8,322 nucleotides of DNA, taken from positions 1 to 8,322 of the forward strand of contig JAHJLU010000002.1 of NCBI GenBank assembly GCA_018821745.1, in the 5' to 3' direction. The stretch's first letter is position 1. Each line of letters begins with the position of its first letter. A model generated the notes under the pieces. That model was not told the DNA's origin. It ran no database searches and was given only the letters and a program-made list of their open reading frames with translations. This document shows, one piece after another, positions 7,394-8,322 of the stretch. The position numbers were made by a program, and so were the translations under genes. Source of the DNA: Myxococcota bacterium (lineage in GTDB: Bacteria; Myxococcota_A; Polyangia; HGW-17).

Positions 7394-7421
7394 AGTATGC
7401 CACCCAGGAAGGAAGCGCACC

Positions 7422-8322
7422 ATGGACTCCACAAAATCCCGAATTCTTTTTGTTGAAGACGATAAAAGCGGCCGGGAGCTGGGTGTCTTCAACCTCACCA
7501 AGGCCGGATATACTGTAGACGAGGCCGCCAGTGGCGAGGAGGCCCTGATAAAATTTTCTCCCCTCAAACACCGCGTGGTTATTACTGATTTGAAAATGCC
7601 CGGAATCTCCGGCATGGAGCTCCTCGCACGCATTCACGCCGAGCATCCCCAGATTCCCGTGATTGTCATCACCGCCTACGGGAATATTGATGTGGCGGTC
7701 ACAGCCATGAAGGAAGGGGCCTATGATTTCATCACCAAGCCCTTCAACAAGGATCAACTCATCTTCACCATCGGGCGGGCGCTGGAGCGGGCCGCCCTGG
7801 CCCGGGAAGTCCAGGAACTCAAGATCCGTGCCACGGGGATAGAGCGCCCCATCATCTTTCAGAGTGCGATCATGGGCCGTCAGATCGCCGCCTGTGAAAA
7901 ATTCGCCGCCTCGGACGCGTCAGTCCTTATCACGGGAGAGAGCGGCACGGGAAAAGAGCTCTTCGCGCGGCTGCTCCATGTGAGGAGCGCCCGGGCTCAG
8001 AAACCCTTTGTGGCCATAAACTGCGCAGCCATCCCCGAAAACCTGCTGGAGTCTGAGCTCTTTGGTCACGCAAGGGGAGCCTTCACAGGGGCCCATCAGG
8101 CCCGGACAGGGAAATTCCGGCAGGCCCAGGGCGGCACCATCTTCCTTGACGAGATCAGTGAAATCCCCACATCGCTCCAGTCCAAAATTCTGAGAGCCAT
8201 CCAGGAGCGGGAGGTGGTCGGCGTGGGAGAGGACAAACCACGCTCCATTGATGTTCGCTTTGTTTCTGCCACCAACAGGGATTTGCAAAGGCAAATCATT
8301 GAAGGAACCTTCCGTGAAGACC
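7422..8322 (+). CDS. NtrC-family sigma-54-dependent response regulator (N-terminal 300 residues, runs off right edge)
   Basis: Two-component response regulator that, when phosphorylated, would use ATP to open sigma-54 RNA polymerase promoters. Receiver domain at residues 6-122: acidic pair D13/D14 in VEDD, phosphoacceptor D56 in ITDLKMPG, T84 and K106 (ITKPF). AAA+ domain from about 143: Walker A GESGTGKE (172-179), ESELFGHARGAFTGA (210-224) containing the GAFTGA loop that contacts sigma-54, Walker B GGTIFLDE (237-244), and SATNRDL (282-288). All expected residues in the visible part are intact. The rest of the AAA+ domain and the DNA-binding end lie beyond the window, so the exact subfamily cannot be given. 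The start is supported by AGGAAGGA (7406-7413), 8 nt before ATG 7422. The neighbouring hybrid kinase is the obvious candidate partner. Confidence 0.95.
   Translation, partial: MDSTKSRILFVEDDKSGRELGVFNLTKAGYTVDEAASGEEALIKFSPLKHRVVITDLKMPGISGMELLARIHAEHPQIPVIVITAYGNIDVAVTAMKEGAYDFITKPFNKDQLIFTIGRALERAALAREVQELKIRATGIERPIIFQSAIMGRQIAACEKFAASDASVLITGESGTGKELFARLLHVRSARAQKPFVAINCAAIPENLLESELFGHARGAFTGAHQARTGKFRQAQGGTIFLDEISEIPTSLQSKILRAIQEREVVGVGEDKPRSIDVRFVSATNRDLQRQIIEGTFRED

Overview
The window reads as chromosomal DNA from a Gram-negative bacterium. The evidence is a putative surface lipoprotein, a membrane-spanning hybrid histidine kinase, and a sigma-54 activator behind a sigma-54-type promoter. 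The lipoprotein carries 'Myxococcus cysteine-rich' (DUF4215-type) repeats. Together with the large kinase and the NtrC-type regulator, these point to a deltaproteobacterial lineage in the broad sense (Myxococcota, Bradymonadota, Desulfobacterota or relatives). This is inferred from gene content only; no ribosomal marker is present.

Layout. Positions 1-1408 (minus strand) hold two consecutive ATP-grasp genes of the D-Ala-D-Ala ligase superfamily. They overlap by 23 bases, and the second is cut by the left edge. Positions 1409-1914 are a non-coding divergent region, AT-rich over most of its length, with short repeats that look like operators. Positions 1915-5583 (plus) encode a 1222-residue hybrid histidine kinase: membrane anchor, Cache-type sensor region, second membrane segment, HAMP-like linker, PAS, kinase core, two receivers and an HPt-like end. 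Positions 5697-7319 (plus) encode a 540-residue probable lipoprotein with eleven cysteine-rich repeats and a distinct C-terminal beta-rich domain. From 7422 to the right edge (plus) lies the start of an NtrC-family sigma-54-dependent response regulator, with a good -24/-12 promoter match just upstream.

How they may work together. The kinase, lipoprotein and sigma-54 regulator are co-oriented and closely spaced, so a signalling cassette is plausible: the Cache region senses a ligand, the kinase signals to the regulator, and the lipoprotein is either a target or an envelope component. This is inference. The kinase's first receiver lacks its phosphoacceptor Asp and its HPt-like end lacks the phosphoacceptor His. 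Only the second receiver looks chemically competent, so a normal His-Asp-His-Asp relay cannot run inside this protein. The ATP-grasp pair is divergently transcribed and probably a separate peptide-ligase operon. No tRNA, rRNA, CRISPR array, insertion sequence or phage gene was seen.
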